Source: an uncultured bacterium (lineage in GTDB: Bacteria > Myxococcota_A > Bradymonadia > UBA7976 > VGTA01). From it: DNA of 64,000 bases. The translations under genes were made by a program, and so were the position numbers. The stretch's first letter is position 1, and each line of letters starts with the position of its first letter. This document shows positions 9,423 to 18,231 of the stretch, piece by piece. The stretch lies in contig CALSSE010000003.1 of assembly GCA_943788935.1 (NCBI GenBank), positions 214,493 through 278,492 on the forward strand, written 5' to 3'. The notes below the pieces were generated by a model. It saw nothing but the letters and a program-made list of their open reading frames with translations. It ran no database searches and was not told the DNA's origin.

Positions 9423-10259
9423 ATGAGTATAGGCACCGAAGAGAGACAAGCTGAGGCTATAAGACAGCTGGTCGAAGAGATTAAAGCATCAGAGAAGATT
9501 ACCCTCATCACAGGCGCAGGGGTGAGCGTTGCGAGCGGGATCGCCCCTTTCCGCAAGAGCCCTGATGCGGTCTGGGAAAGAGATGTCACTGAACGAGGAA
9601 CTCTGCGGTATTTCCTCGAGCATCCTATTGACTCATGGCAGTGGTACCACCAGCGCTTCTCTAGTATCGCGAACACACTCCCTAACCCAACTCATTACGC
9701 CATCGCTGATTTAGAGGCTTGGTGTCATGGAGCGGGAATAGACTTCACCTTAATCACTCAAAATGTTGATCGTTTACATCACCGAGCAGGGAGTCAACAG
9801 CTCATAGAGATTCATGGTCGATCGGATCGTTCTCGCTGCATCAATCATCAATGTGAGTTTGGAGCCCCATCTGGGAGCCTGTCCAATACTGAACTCAATC
9901 TTGAGTTCTTCCTCGCTTCACCCTCTTCGACGACTCTGCCCCGCTGTCCCTCTTGTGAAGACCTCATACGCCCCCATATCCTGTGGTTTGATGAGATGTA
10001 TGATGGTCACCAAGATTATCGCTATCGAGAAGCGATAGAGGCTCTCTACGCTGCAGATGTGATCATTGCTATCGGCACGAGCTTCTCGGTAGGCATCACC
10101 GAGCTCGCCTTATATTCTGCTGAACAAAGTGGAGCGGCCATATGGGGTGTGGACATCGCTCAAGACGAAGAGATCCCTGTCACTCATTGGCTCTTGGGGC
10201 GCGCAGAGGAGGTCACTCCGCGTCTTATAGACAGACTCCAAGACTCTAAGATGAATTAA
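9423..10259 (+). CDS. Sir2-family NAD-dependent protein deacylase (sirtuin)
   Basis: A 278-residue cytoplasmic enzyme. TGAGVSVASGIAPFR (about 30-45) is the NAD-binding GAGxSxxSGIPxFR motif with Ala for Pro. TQNVDRLHHRAG and IEIHGR supply the Q/N/D residues and catalytic His. A pair of Cys clusters (CINHQC and CPSC) is the zinc module, and IAIGTSFSV closes the NAD site. It removes acyl groups from lysines using NAD. ATG 9423 has a GGAGAG ribosome-binding site. The target is unknown. Confidence 0.92.
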   Translation: MSIGTEERQAEAIRQLVEEIKASEKITLITGAGVSVASGIAPFRKSPDAVWERDVTERGTLRYFLEHPIDSWQWYHQRFSSIANTLPNPTHYAIADLEAWCHGAGIDFTLITQNVDRLHHRAGSQQLIEIHGRSDRSRCINHQCEFGAPSGSLSNTELNLEFFLASPSSTTLPRCPSCEDLIRPHILWFDEMYDGHQDYRYREAIEALYAADVIIAIGTSFSVGITELALYSAEQSGAAIWGVDIAQDEEIPVTHWLLGRAEEVTPRLIDRLQDSKMN

Positions 10260-10436
10260 TATGAGTTCAAGCTCTTAGTAAATGACCAAAAAGAAGGCAA
10301 TATCGATTGACAGACAGTGAGCCAAGAATCCACTTTGTATTTCTCTAAAGAGGTGAATAAACTCGGTTCCCCTATGTATGGTCTTTCAGCTGTTAGGTCA
10401 GCGCCTCACTATTCCTTGATCAAGAGAGATAATCAC

Positions 10437-11051
10437 ATGACTCGCTCTACTCCATGCTACTCGCTCATCATCCTCGGCTTTAGTTTGTATCTCGCCGCTT
10501 GCGGTCCACGATATCTTAGAAGTGGAGAGGACGCCTCATTCGAAGGTTCAGCGATGTCTACTAGACTAGATCGACACGATCTCGAGAAGATGTTTAAGAG
10601 AGCAGACGGCTCTCTCTCTAAAGCGGGGCTGATGAAGCATTGGAAGGCCCTTAATCGTGATGGTCAGCAAGTGACATTGGCAGTGCTCAGTATTGAGAAC
10701 GAGACCAGTGAGCATGTAGACACCTCTCTGATGACCTTGGTAAAGAAACTAGAGACGAATCTCATCAATGAGGGAGTAGTAACGGTCGTCAGTCGGTCTC
10801 ACCAACCAGAGCTCTTGCGAGAGATTAAATCACAAGGGAGCAGCGCTTTTGATCAAGCGCAAGTAGCGATCATGGGGCGGCAGCTCGGAGCTCAATATCT
10901 CATGACCGGCAAGCTCTATGATATCGCTGAAAAGAGCAGTAATGGTCGCCGTGTACAGTACTTCCTATTTATGCAAGTGATCGAAGTAGAGACCGGCGCA
11001 ATTCGTTGGCAGATTGAGGTCGATGCGCTCAAGGGCCTCACCGCCGGTTGA
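10437..11051 (+). CDS. lpoB: LpoB-type penicillin-binding-protein activator lipoprotein
   Basis: The frame is open from a GTG at 10317, but ATG 10437 begins a textbook lipoprotein signal with lipobox LAAC (204 residues), so it is preferred. The mature domain contains VTLAVLSIENETSEHVDTS, LETNLINEGVVTVVSR, MGRQLGAQYLMTGKL and VIEVETGAIRW, the order of conserved blocks in LpoB/PF13036 proteins. In enterobacteria, LpoB reaches from the outer membrane to stimulate PBP1b. The next gene is a COG3014-type lipoprotein, a common neighbour of lpoB. Whether it activates a class A PBP here is inferred from the family. Confidence 0.88.
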   Translation: MTRSTPCYSLIILGFSLYLAACGPRYLRSGEDASFEGSAMSTRLDRHDLEKMFKRADGSLSKAGLMKHWKALNRDGQQVTLAVLSIENETSEHVDTSLMTLVKKLETNLINEGVVTVVSRSHQPELLREIKSQGSSAFDQAQVAIMGRQLGAQYLMTGKLYDIAEKSSNGRRVQYFLFMQVIEVETGAIRWQIEVDALKGLTAG

Positions 11052-11064
11052 GTAAGCTAAAGAT

Positions 11065-12450
11065 GTGAGCCTCATTATGAACGTTGTTTTAATCCCTCTC
11101 TTATCGCTGAGTCAGATCATGATTCCTCACTTGGTCAATCGATGGCGATTAAGGAGGACAGCCACGGCGCTACTTATACTCACCCTTATCATCTGTAGCC
11201 TCTCCGGCTGCGGTAGTTATAGCCAAAGCACTCAACACAGCCGCGTCGCCCTCCTCCAAGGACGAGCAGACTTAGCGGTGGCTGAGCTCAACACCCAACT
11301 CGAGGTCGAGAGAGGGTCTGAGAGCGAGCTCTTATTAATACTAGAGAGAGCGCTCGCCCTCCAACAAAACGGTGAGTACCACGGCTCTTCTAAAGATCTC
11401 ATACGCGCAGACTCTGAGCTAGAGATGATCGACTACACCAAGACCCCGCTCAAGGATCTAGGTGTCTATTTATATTCAGATGACAGCTCTCCCTACCGCC
11501 CCTCTCCTTTTGAAAAAGCGATGGTCAATGTTCTCAATATCGTCAATTTCTTAATGCTCAATGAGTGGTCAAGAGCGAAAGTCGAGGCGAGGAGACTAGG
11601 TGTTCTCGAGAGCTATTGGGGTGAGAACCTATCAAAGGAGTCTCGACAGAACCTTGGGCAACTCAAGCGCTTCGTCCACTGGTTGAAGGCCTTTACTTTT
11701 ATCGCTACCGGCTCCCCGACTTTGGCTCACAAAGAGGCTGAACTTGGTGGATTTCAGCTCCCCTCTGTTCCCGAGCGATCGCCGGGAGCAAAGTATTCAC
11801 CGGTGATCGTCATCTCTGCTTCTGGCATGGTTCCCCATAAAGTCGCTCAGCGACTCCCTCTCGGTAGAGCCCTACTGTACATTGGACCACACCCACATTG
11901 GAGTGCAAGGGAGAGACAAGCGCTCGCGCGGATTCAAGCGAAGGGCCTCGTCAAATGGTTAAATTTCCCCACACTCTCTAATGGGGTTGAAGGTCGCACA
12001 GCCTCCATTAGGGTTAATCAACTTCAAGCCTCACCTACTGCTCAAGTCGATCTCACCCGGCTCGCCGAGCGTGCTTATGAAGACGCCAAGCCTCTACTCA
12101 TCACCGCGGCGATCACTCGCCTGATCTCTAGAGCACTAGTAGGAGGAATCACCGAGTCATTGGTGAAGAAGAAGAGTAACGGGGCGGTAGGGTTACTAGT
12201 AGGTCTGATCGCTGAAGGAGCAATGGCTTCAGCAGACACACCCGATACGCGCTCATGGACGACTCTCCCCGCTCAGCTCAACCTCTATTGGTTATGGCTC
12301 CCTCCAGGCACCCATCAGCTACGCCTGGTGAACGGCGCTCACCCTTGGCAGACACAGGTCTCCGTCTCTGGAGATGGCCGACCGATCACCTTTAATGTAC
12401 CCTTATCTAGATCAATGGCGAGCGGTCAAGACTCTCCTCATAGAGAATAA
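11065..12450 (+). CDS. COG3014-type lipoprotein (LpoB-associated, unknown function)
   Basis: Translation may start at GTG 11065, ATG 11077 or ATG 11119. All lead into a signal sequence with RR, a hydrophobic core and lipobox SLSGC. The mature part begins with tetratricopeptide-like helices (ALLQGRADLAVAELN, LLILERALALQQNGEY). Later comes the VEARRLG segment, and near the C-terminus ADTRSWTTLPAQ and LPPGTHQLRLV. This arrangement is that of the COG3014 family, which in many proteobacteria sits next to lpoB (and ycfL, not found here). About 461 residues. It is likely an outer-membrane-anchored periplasmic protein of the same cell-wall function; its biochemical role is not known. Confidence 0.75.
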   Translation: MSLIMNVVLIPLLSLSQIMIPHLVNRWRLRRTATALLILTLIICSLSGCGSYSQSTQHSRVALLQGRADLAVAELNTQLEVERGSESELLLILERALALQQNGEYHGSSKDLIRADSELEMIDYTKTPLKDLGVYLYSDDSSPYRPSPFEKAMVNVLNIVNFLMLNEWSRAKVEARRLGVLESYWGENLSKESRQNLGQLKRFVHWLKAFTFIATGSPTLAHKEAELGGFQLPSVPERSPGAKYSPVIVISASGMVPHKVAQRLPLGRALLYIGPHPHWSARERQALARIQAKGLVKWLNFPTLSNGVEGRTASIRVNQLQASPTAQVDLTRLAERAYEDAKPLLITAAITRLISRALVGGITESLVKKKSNGAVGLLVGLIAEGAMASADTPDTRSWTTLPAQLNLYWLWLPPGTHQLRLVNGAHPWQTQVSVSGDGRPITFNVPLSRSMASGQDSPHRE

Positions 12451-12490
12451 ACAAAGATTATTTAACGCTCTCTCAAGAGAATAGGAATCC

Positions 12491-13822
12491 ATGATGAAGA
12501 CATCTCATATCCCTTGGGCGCGACTTTACCTCTTCATCGTACTCAGTATAAGCCTCATGTTGATACATCATCGAGCGCTCGCTCGATCAGTGAGACTCCT
12601 CCCTCTGACAGTCAAGGGGTCTACGGAGGCCGTTAAAGATCAGAAGTTAGCGATCAGTCCTCGTGATAGGCTGTTCTTAAGTCACAGCGTCGCCCAGATG
12701 TTAGCGCGTCAATCAAATGGTATAATAGAGATAATCAGCCCTGAGGAGCTCAGCCAGTCCCTTACTGATGATTTTGATCCCACCATATGTGGTGAGCGTT
12801 GTCCTCAAATCATCGCTGAGATGACTCAAGCAGACCTAGTAATTGGCGGTGAGATCTTTCGATTCGGTGAATCTTGGCGTTTCGTCCTCTCCCTCAGAGA
12901 TGTTGGCGCCGATCAGATGCTCCTCACCGAGACTCTAAAGAGCGAAGCCAAGCTACCATCAAAAGTCATTCAGCATTTTGAACGTCAACTCAAAACGCGA
13001 ACTTCCGAGTGGGTATCCCAAGCCCGAGATCGTTTAAACGAGATCTCCAAGAGCCCCATGCGCCTCTATAAGGCGGAGCGTGCGCTCACTGTTGAGAGGG
13101 GACGTTGGAGCGAATTGGGAATTAGCTGGATTCCCATTAATGGCGCCCAATATGAAATGGGACATGTCAAAGGGCACCCTAATGAGCGCCCTGTTCATGC
13201 TGTACGAGCCAAACGATTTCAAATTATGAAAACGGAGGTGACCGCCGCTCAATATTGGGCCTGTGTTCAAGCCTCAGCGTGTACTCCTCTCCCTGACCGG
13301 GAGGGCTGCGTTAGCTTAGGTACGAATTCACGCGAAGCAGTCAACTGTGTCACTTGGCGTCAAGCGCAGACCTTCGCCAAGTGGGTTGGAGCACGACTCC
13401 CCACCGAAGCCGAGTGGGAATTAGCTGCTAAAGGTACCAAAGAGCGCACTTATCCATGGGGAGAGGATCAACCGACCTGTGAGCACCTATCATATGCAGA
13501 TCGTCAAGGTCGAGAGGGGTGTGGGGAGGCAGAGTCACAAGCGCCCTGTGGTTATCCTCGAGGACTGAGCCCTGAAGGCGTTTGTGACCTCGCGGGAAAC
13601 TTATGGGAGTGGGTTGAAGATGATTGGCATAGGTCATATCATAATGCACCTTATCAAGGCTCTTGGTGTGAGGTTAAGGACTGTTCACCACGCTCTAGAA
13701 CATACAAGACTTACCGAGGAGGGAGCTGGTATCACCCAGCAAAGAGAGCTCGCTCAACCGCACGAGCTGGAGCTCTCCACACGACTGCTAGTGTTGGAGT
13801 AGGTTTTCGCTGCGCCTTGTAG
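12491..13822 (+). CDS. Exported protein: TolB/CsgG-like domain fused to FGE/SUMF1-like domain
   Basis: A 443-residue protein with signal sequence ending near RALA (about residue 31). Residues about 33-190 look like the N-terminal domain of CsgG/TolB-like proteins (LSHSVAQMLARQ, ADLVIGGEIFRFG). Residues about 208-443 are a complete formylglycine-generating-enzyme-like domain: MGHVKGHPNERPVH, TEVTAAQYWACV, WVGARLPTEAEWELAAKG, LAGNLWEWVEDDW, YRGGSWYHP and GVGFRCAL. The two catalytic Cys of true FGE, expected after GGSW, are replaced (YHPAKRARST), so it should not oxidise sulfatase cysteines. The domain is more likely a structural or binding module. It ends the lpoB/COG3014 cluster and probably acts in the periplasm. 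Confidence 0.8.
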   Translation: MMKTSHIPWARLYLFIVLSISLMLIHHRALARSVRLLPLTVKGSTEAVKDQKLAISPRDRLFLSHSVAQMLARQSNGIIEIISPEELSQSLTDDFDPTICGERCPQIIAEMTQADLVIGGEIFRFGESWRFVLSLRDVGADQMLLTETLKSEAKLPSKVIQHFERQLKTRTSEWVSQARDRLNEISKSPMRLYKAERALTVERGRWSELGISWIPINGAQYEMGHVKGHPNERPVHAVRAKRFQIMKTEVTAAQYWACVQASACTPLPDREGCVSLGTNSREAVNCVTWRQAQTFAKWVGARLPTEAEWELAAKGTKERTYPWGEDQPTCEHLSYADRQGREGCGEAESQAPCGYPRGLSPEGVCDLAGNLWEWVEDDWHRSYHNAPYQGSWCEVKDCSPRSRTYKTYRGGSWYHPAKRARSTARAGALHTTASVGVGFRCAL

Positions 13823-13858
13823 AGGTTTTCCTACCTCAGTCCAAATGGGGAGACTACT

Positions 13859-14704
13859 TTAGGGCGATTGAAAAGGCTCTAAACCTAAGCGTTGGAGGAG
13901 AGCTTGCCCTTCGGAGCTAAGCGCTAAGGCATACCATGCTCTCGCCGCCTCTTGAGGTCTCTCTTGAGGTCCAGAGCGCGTTAATGAAATATGCAAAACG
14001 ACTTGGTTTTTGTCGTTGAGTGAAGAGGGGAGAGTGACCTCTCTACATTCCCTAAGTTCCGCTTGATCACTTCGATAAAGAAAAGCGCTCTCTACCTCTC
14101 CTCGCTGAAGCCGAGCCTTCAGAGCTCGAGCGCTTACTTCCTGTGTTTTAATCAACGGGCGTAACCTAGGAATAAGCTCCGATTTATTTTGAGCTTGATA
14201 CAAACGAAGTAGACTCCATGTGTAGTGACCTACCGGTACTTGTTCCACGCCGATGGCAAAGCCCTTACCGTTGATCAACGTCTCTAGACTATGCACCGAA
14301 GAGTTTTTATGAGTGATGAGGCTGATGTGATTAATAGCTAACGGCTGATGTCGAACTATTTTGCCTCGAGCTGCAAGCTGCGTAATATGAGAGAGGCCAG
14401 CGGAAATAAAAACTCCCGCAGGCGCTCCTCGGGAGAGCTGTAGCCGAGCTGTCTGACTCCCTACCAAAGAAGAGATGACCTTCGTCTGTGGGTAAGTTTG
14501 ATGGTAGAGCTCATTCAACTGTGTGATAAAATGATCCAGTGAAGAGGCGACGTAAAGATAAACCCTCTTCTTCTCTTGGGTTCGCTCCTCTAGGAGAGGC
14601 TCTTCTTGAGATTTTTCTCGCTGACTTGGGAGACATGAGGCTAGACTTACTGACCAAGAGCAGAGGATGATTACCCACTGAATCCCCCCTCTAAGAGAAG
14701 TCAT
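13859..14704 (-). CDS. modA: ModA-like molybdate/oxyanion-binding lipoprotein
   Basis: A 281-residue protein with a lipoprotein signal (lipobox SLASC, Cys about 24). A Glu/Lys-rich linker leads into a ModA fold: YLYVASSLDHFITQLN, VISSLVGSQTARLQL, GAPAGVFISA, NGKGFAIGVEQVPVGHYTW and VESAFLYRSD match the ligand-binding landmarks of ModA in order. It would bind molybdate or tungstate in the periplasm and hand it to ModB/ModC. Neither permease nor ATPase is nearby. Its start overlaps the end of rpe by 14 bp, so the two are co-transcribed. Confidence 0.82.
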   Translation of the reverse strand: MTSLRGGIQWVIILCSWSVSLASCLPSQREKSQEEPLLEERTQEKKRVYLYVASSLDHFITQLNELYHQTYPQTKVISSLVGSQTARLQLSRGAPAGVFISAGLSHITQLAARGKIVRHQPLAINHISLITHKNSSVHSLETLINGKGFAIGVEQVPVGHYTWSLLRLYQAQNKSELIPRLRPLIKTQEVSARALKARLQRGEVESAFLYRSDQAELRECREVTLPSSLNDKNQVVLHISLTRSGPQERPQEAARAWYALALSSEGQALLQRLGLEPFQSP

Positions 14705-15428
14705 TCGCTCTCTCTAAATGGCCTACGAGCGCTGCAGCTCGTAGTTGATCCACTGCCGCCTTGATATCAGCTGACTTAAAGACTGCTGAGCCAGCGACAA
14801 AGGCGTCTGCCCCAGCCTGAGCGATTTCAGCGATATTACTGATCTTCACTCCACCATCCACCTCGATGACTGGCGCCACCCCTCTGCGTTCACACATCGC
14901 CCTCAAGCGAGAGATCTTATCGATCGTCTGCGGGATAAAAGATTGTCCCCCAAAGCCGGGATTCACACTCATCAATAGGATGAGATCGACATCTCCAAGC
15001 ACCTCATCAATAGTAGAGAGAGAGGTATGAGGATTTAGACTCACCCCTGCCCAAGCTCCCGACTCCCTTATCTGGGTAAGCGTGCGGTGTAAGTGTGGAC
15101 ACGCCTCTACGTGCACAGTGATCCCATCAGCGCCAGCGCCTCGGTAAGCCTCTATCCATCGCTCAGGGTTCTCGATCATAAGATGAACATCAAAGGGAAG
15201 TGTGCTGTGGGGTCTTAAAGCCTTGATCACCGGAGGACCAAAGGTCAAGTTAGGCACAAAGTGACCATCCATGACATCGACATGTACCCAATCAGCGCCA
15301 GCGCTCTCTAGATCGGCGAGCGCTGAGCCTAAGTGAGAGAAGTCAGCGCTCAAAATCGAAGGAGCGATGATAGGACTCGCTTCTCTAGAGGCGAGTATTG
15401 ATCGGTTCGTCAATGGTTCCTTCATCAT
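14691..15428 (-). CDS. rpe: Ribulose-phosphate 3-epimerase
   Basis: A 245-residue TIM-barrel enzyme interconverting ribulose-5-phosphate and xylulose-5-phosphate in the pentose phosphate pathway. IAPSILSADFSHLG, DWVHVDVMDGHFVPNLTFGP, VHLMIENPERW, LILLMSVNPGFGGQSF and IEVDGGVKISN contain the family's metal-binding His and Asp residues. GAGG-like sequence (GAGGAG) precedes ATG 15428. The first ~18 residues are a short extension before the usual start of the fold. Next gene (modA) overlaps the end. Confidence 0.95.
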   Translation of the reverse strand: MMKEPLTNRSILASREASPIIAPSILSADFSHLGSALADLESAGADWVHVDVMDGHFVPNLTFGPPVIKALRPHSTLPFDVHLMIENPERWIEAYRGAGADGITVHVEACPHLHRTLTQIRESGAWAGVSLNPHTSLSTIDEVLGDVDLILLMSVNPGFGGQSFIPQTIDKISRLRAMCERRGVAPVIEVDGGVKISNIAEIAQAGADAFVAGSAVFKSADIKAAVDQLRAAALVGHLERANDFS

Positions 15429-15494
15429 TGTAAAAACTCCTCTTTAGTAACAAAGGGTAAGTATGAGCGCTCATTCATCGGTTTATCTCTTCTC

Positions 15495-17183
15495 TTAAGT
15501 CCTCATGAGCCTCACCGCATAGAAACCATCGGTGTTATGGTCAGCGGCATTTAGCTCCATCGCTCCTTGATACAGATCACCCCACAGGGAATCATTACCT
15601 TTAGGGGGACTGAGCACAAACTCGGGGAATGCCAACAAGAAGTCGTCGATCACATCACTCGTCTCTTCCTTAGTATCAGTGCATACGCTGTAAATGAGTA
15701 TACCACCAACCTTCAAGTGAAGAGCGACCGCTTCAAGGAGCTTACGCTGTTTCTTAGCCGCCCGCTTGATATCTCTCTGCGAGCGACGCCAACGAATCTC
15801 TGGGTGACGTCTAATCACCCCAAGCGCTGAGCAAGGAGCATCCAAGAGGATCTTGTCAAACGGTCTCTGCTGAGCGCTAGGCGCGCCATCTGCTCCATTA
15901 TGTTGACACACCGTTGCTTGGGGAAAAATCCTTAATCTCGCCGCGAGCTCTCTCGCTTTTCGTGGATGAAGATCGGTAGACAAGAGCTCGCCTTCCTCTC
16001 CAATCATCTCTAATAGAGAGATCGATTTCCCGCCTGGCGCAGCGCAGACATCCCATACTCGATCTCCATGCTGAGCTTGTGACAGTTTAGCGACTAGCTG
16101 AGAAGCCTCATCTTGTACATACCACAGACCTTGACGATGAGAGGAGAGAGAGAAAGGCCGATCTACCTTTAGTGTATAACCTCCTCTAGCCCACCTCAGC
16201 GGGGTGAGCTCTGCTCCCTCTTTGAGGAGTTGATCAAAGGTCTCTTGATGACCTACATGAGGTGAAAATCGAATCGAGAGAGGCGCTGGTTGATTATTCG
16301 CCTCAGCAATTTCTTTAGTCTTCTCTCGCCCTCTCCTCTTGACTTGCGCTTTCACCCACCATTCAGGGTGAGAAAGCTCAGCAGCCAACTTTTTATCTCC
16401 CTTGAGGGAAGTCAACTCAGGTAAACCACTCTCGAGGATCACTTTGAGAACTTTATTGACCACTCCGGTAAACTTTTGATCTGCTTCTTTCGCGAGGGTT
16501 ACAGACTCATTGACCGCGGCATATCCTGGAATTCGGTCAAGATATACCAGCTGATAAGCCCCCAAGACCAATGCTCTCGTGACACCTGCAGGTAGACTAT
16601 CCACACCTTGGGTGAGTAACTCATCTAGATGTGCGACAAGCGTTCCCCAGCGACGACTAACGCCAAGTACTAGTTCCCAAGCGAGTCGACGATCAGTTGA
16701 ACTGAGTTGAGCGTCTGCGGCGAGCGAAGCTAGCACTGGCTGTAAGAAAGCCTCTTCTTCAAATAAACTTCTTAAAGCGTCCATAGCGACACGACGAGCA
16801 GGGCTCACTTTAAAGGTAGGGCGAGACCGTTCAGCGTTCATTCTATCAGATCGCTCTCCATAGGATCGCTCTCCATAAGATCGCTCTCCATAAGACCGCT
16901 CTCCATAAGATCTCTCTCCTCGAGGTCGGTCATCACCAGGCCGGTCTCCACGAGGACGGTCTCCACGGGGTCGCTCTCCACGAGGACGGTCATCACGAGG
17001 ACGGTCTCCACGAGGCCGGTCATCACGAGGACGGTCATCACGAGGACGGTCTCCACGAGGACGGTCTCCACGAGGTCGCTCTCCACGAGGTCGGTTATCA
17101 TGTGAATCATCTCCCTGGCCACCCGGCCGGGATGAGCCATTCCGCTGATCTTCTCTCTCTCTACGCTCACCATCCCTAGTCAT
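15495..17183 (-). CDS. rsmB: 16S rRNA m5C967 methyltransferase RsmB with repeat-built N-terminal tail
   Basis: ATG 17183 is preferred over GTG 17201 because GAGGAG lies just upstream (562 residues). After a ~115-residue tail comes a NusB-like RNA-binding domain (about 120-250) and a SAM-dependent NOL1/NOP2/Sun methyltransferase domain: VWDVCAAPGGKS for SAM binding, DAPCSALGVIRRHPEIRW with the PC motif, and YSVCT with the catalytic Cys. The role is 5-methylcytosine formation in 16S rRNA. The tail is odd: sixteen pentapeptides of RPRGD, RPRDD, RPRGE and RSYGE type, disordered and rich in Arg, Asp and Gly. It follows fmt as in many bacteria, 11 bp after that stop. Confidence 0.92.
   Translation of the reverse strand: MTRDGERREREDQRNGSSRPGGQGDDSHDNRPRGERPRGDRPRGDRPRDDRPRDDRPRGDRPRDDRPRGERPRGDRPRGDRPGDDRPRGERSYGERSYGERSYGERSYGERSDRMNAERSRPTFKVSPARRVAMDALRSLFEEEAFLQPVLASLAADAQLSSTDRRLAWELVLGVSRRWGTLVAHLDELLTQGVDSLPAGVTRALVLGAYQLVYLDRIPGYAAVNESVTLAKEADQKFTGVVNKVLKVILESGLPELTSLKGDKKLAAELSHPEWWVKAQVKRRGREKTKEIAEANNQPAPLSIRFSPHVGHQETFDQLLKEGAELTPLRWARGGYTLKVDRPFSLSSHRQGLWYVQDEASQLVAKLSQAQHGDRVWDVCAAPGGKSISLLEMIGEEGELLSTDLHPRKARELAARLRIFPQATVCQHNGADGAPSAQQRPFDKILLDAPCSALGVIRRHPEIRWRRSQRDIKRAAKKQRKLLEAVALHLKVGGILIYSVCTDTKEETSDVIDDFLLAFPEFVLSPPKGNDSLWGDLYQGAMELNAADHNTDGFYAVRLMRT
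16849..17097. repeat. 15-bp tandem repeat array coding the RsmB tail
   Basis: About sixteen imperfect 15-bp units encode RPRGD-type and then RSYGE-type pentapeptides on the minus strand. The last four RSYGE units are nearly identical in sequence, a sign of recent duplication. Confidence 0.9.
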
Positions 17184-17194
17184 ACATCGCTCCT

Positions 17195-18217
17195 CTAACA
17201 CTCTCTTAATAATGAGCCAATGCTCAACGGATATCCTCTAGAGAAGTCTCCTCCTGAGGTTGATTTCTTTGAGGGCCTCTGTACTTCGATGAGTATGAGC
17301 GCTCCCTCTCCACAGCGAATAACTGGACCCTCTGAAGAGAGCGCGATCACTGTTCCCACAGGAAATGAACGTTGCTGTTCAGAGAGCTCAGCTTCAACGA
17401 CTGTTCGAACGTTTTTCACCTTAAGCGTTCCCTCTCTCGTTTCCGTTTGGGCTCCCGGCCAAGGATTAACCCCTCGGCAGAGACTCTCTAACTCGACCGC
17501 CGCGTGAGACCAATCGAGTAGTCCATCCTGTTTAGAGAGCATAGGGGCATGACTCACTCCCTCTGTAGGCTGTGTTACAAAGCGGAGAGCGCTCTCCTTC
17601 CCCGGTAGAATCCATCGATCAAGAGCCTCTGTTAAAGCGCGAGCAGAGAGCTCCGCTAACTTTAAAAAGAGGGTAGCTGAGTGATCATTTGGCTCAATGA
17701 CACACTCTAGAGTATGGGCGACGGGACCCGTGTCCATGCCTTCATCTAATCGCATCACCGAGACACCTGTAACCGCTTCACCGTTGATCACTGCCCACTG
17801 TATGGGTGCCGCGCCACGATAAGCGGGTAAAAGGCTTGCATGAAGATTAATACAGCCCCAGAGAGGGAGTGTAAGATAACGTTTTGGTAAGATTTTACCA
17901 TAGGCGATCACTACCGCTAGATCATACTTAAGCTCAACCAAACTCTCGTAGCTCTCTTGAGAGAGACGCGCCCACTGAAAGCATGGAAGTTTGAGTTCAT
18001 CAGCGACAGCAGCGACCGGAGTACGCTGTAACCTTTTCCCTCGCCCTTTAGGACGATCAGGCTGACTCACCACCGCGACTACCTCTCCTCCTCTTTGAGT
18101 ACACCATTGGTGAAGCGCTCGCAGCGAAGGGACAGCGAAGTCTGGAGTCCCCATAAAGAGGACTCGAGGAGAGCTCGGTAAAGGGAGAGAAGATAAGAGC
18201 TCATGTATATCACTCAT
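17195..18217 (-). CDS. fmt: Methionyl-tRNA formyltransferase
   Basis: A 340-residue cytoplasmic enzyme that formylates initiator Met-tRNA using 10-formyl-THF. The N-terminal Rossmann-like domain starts RVLFMGTPDFAVPSL. The catalytic segment NLHASLLPAYRGAAPIQWA contains the Asn/His pair, followed by TGVSVMRLDEGMDTGP. The C-terminal part has the GVNPWPGA and LKV motifs of the OB-fold domain. AGGA precedes ATG 18217 at good spacing. It follows def by 14 bp, the classic def-fmt pair, and precedes rsmB. Length is slightly above the usual ~315. Confidence 0.95.
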   Translation of the reverse strand: MSDIHELLSSLPLPSSPRVLFMGTPDFAVPSLRALHQWCTQRGGEVVAVVSQPDRPKGRGKRLQRTPVAAVADELKLPCFQWARLSQESYESLVELKYDLAVVIAYGKILPKRYLTLPLWGCINLHASLLPAYRGAAPIQWAVINGEAVTGVSVMRLDEGMDTGPVAHTLECVIEPNDHSATLFLKLAELSARALTEALDRWILPGKESALRFVTQPTEGVSHAPMLSKQDGLLDWSHAAVELESLCRGVNPWPGAQTETREGTLKVKNVRTVVEAELSEQQRSFPVGTVIALSSEGPVIRCGEGALILIEVQRPSKKSTSGGDFSRGYPLSIGSLLREC

Positions 18218-18231
18218 TAATGATCCTATTT

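Noticed and set aside
10307..10312. TTGACA as a promoter of lpoB
   Set aside because: A perfect -35 hexamer, but nothing resembling a -10 at 15-19 bp.
12491..13822. True formylglycine-generating enzyme
   Set aside because: Both catalytic cysteines after RGGSW are absent.
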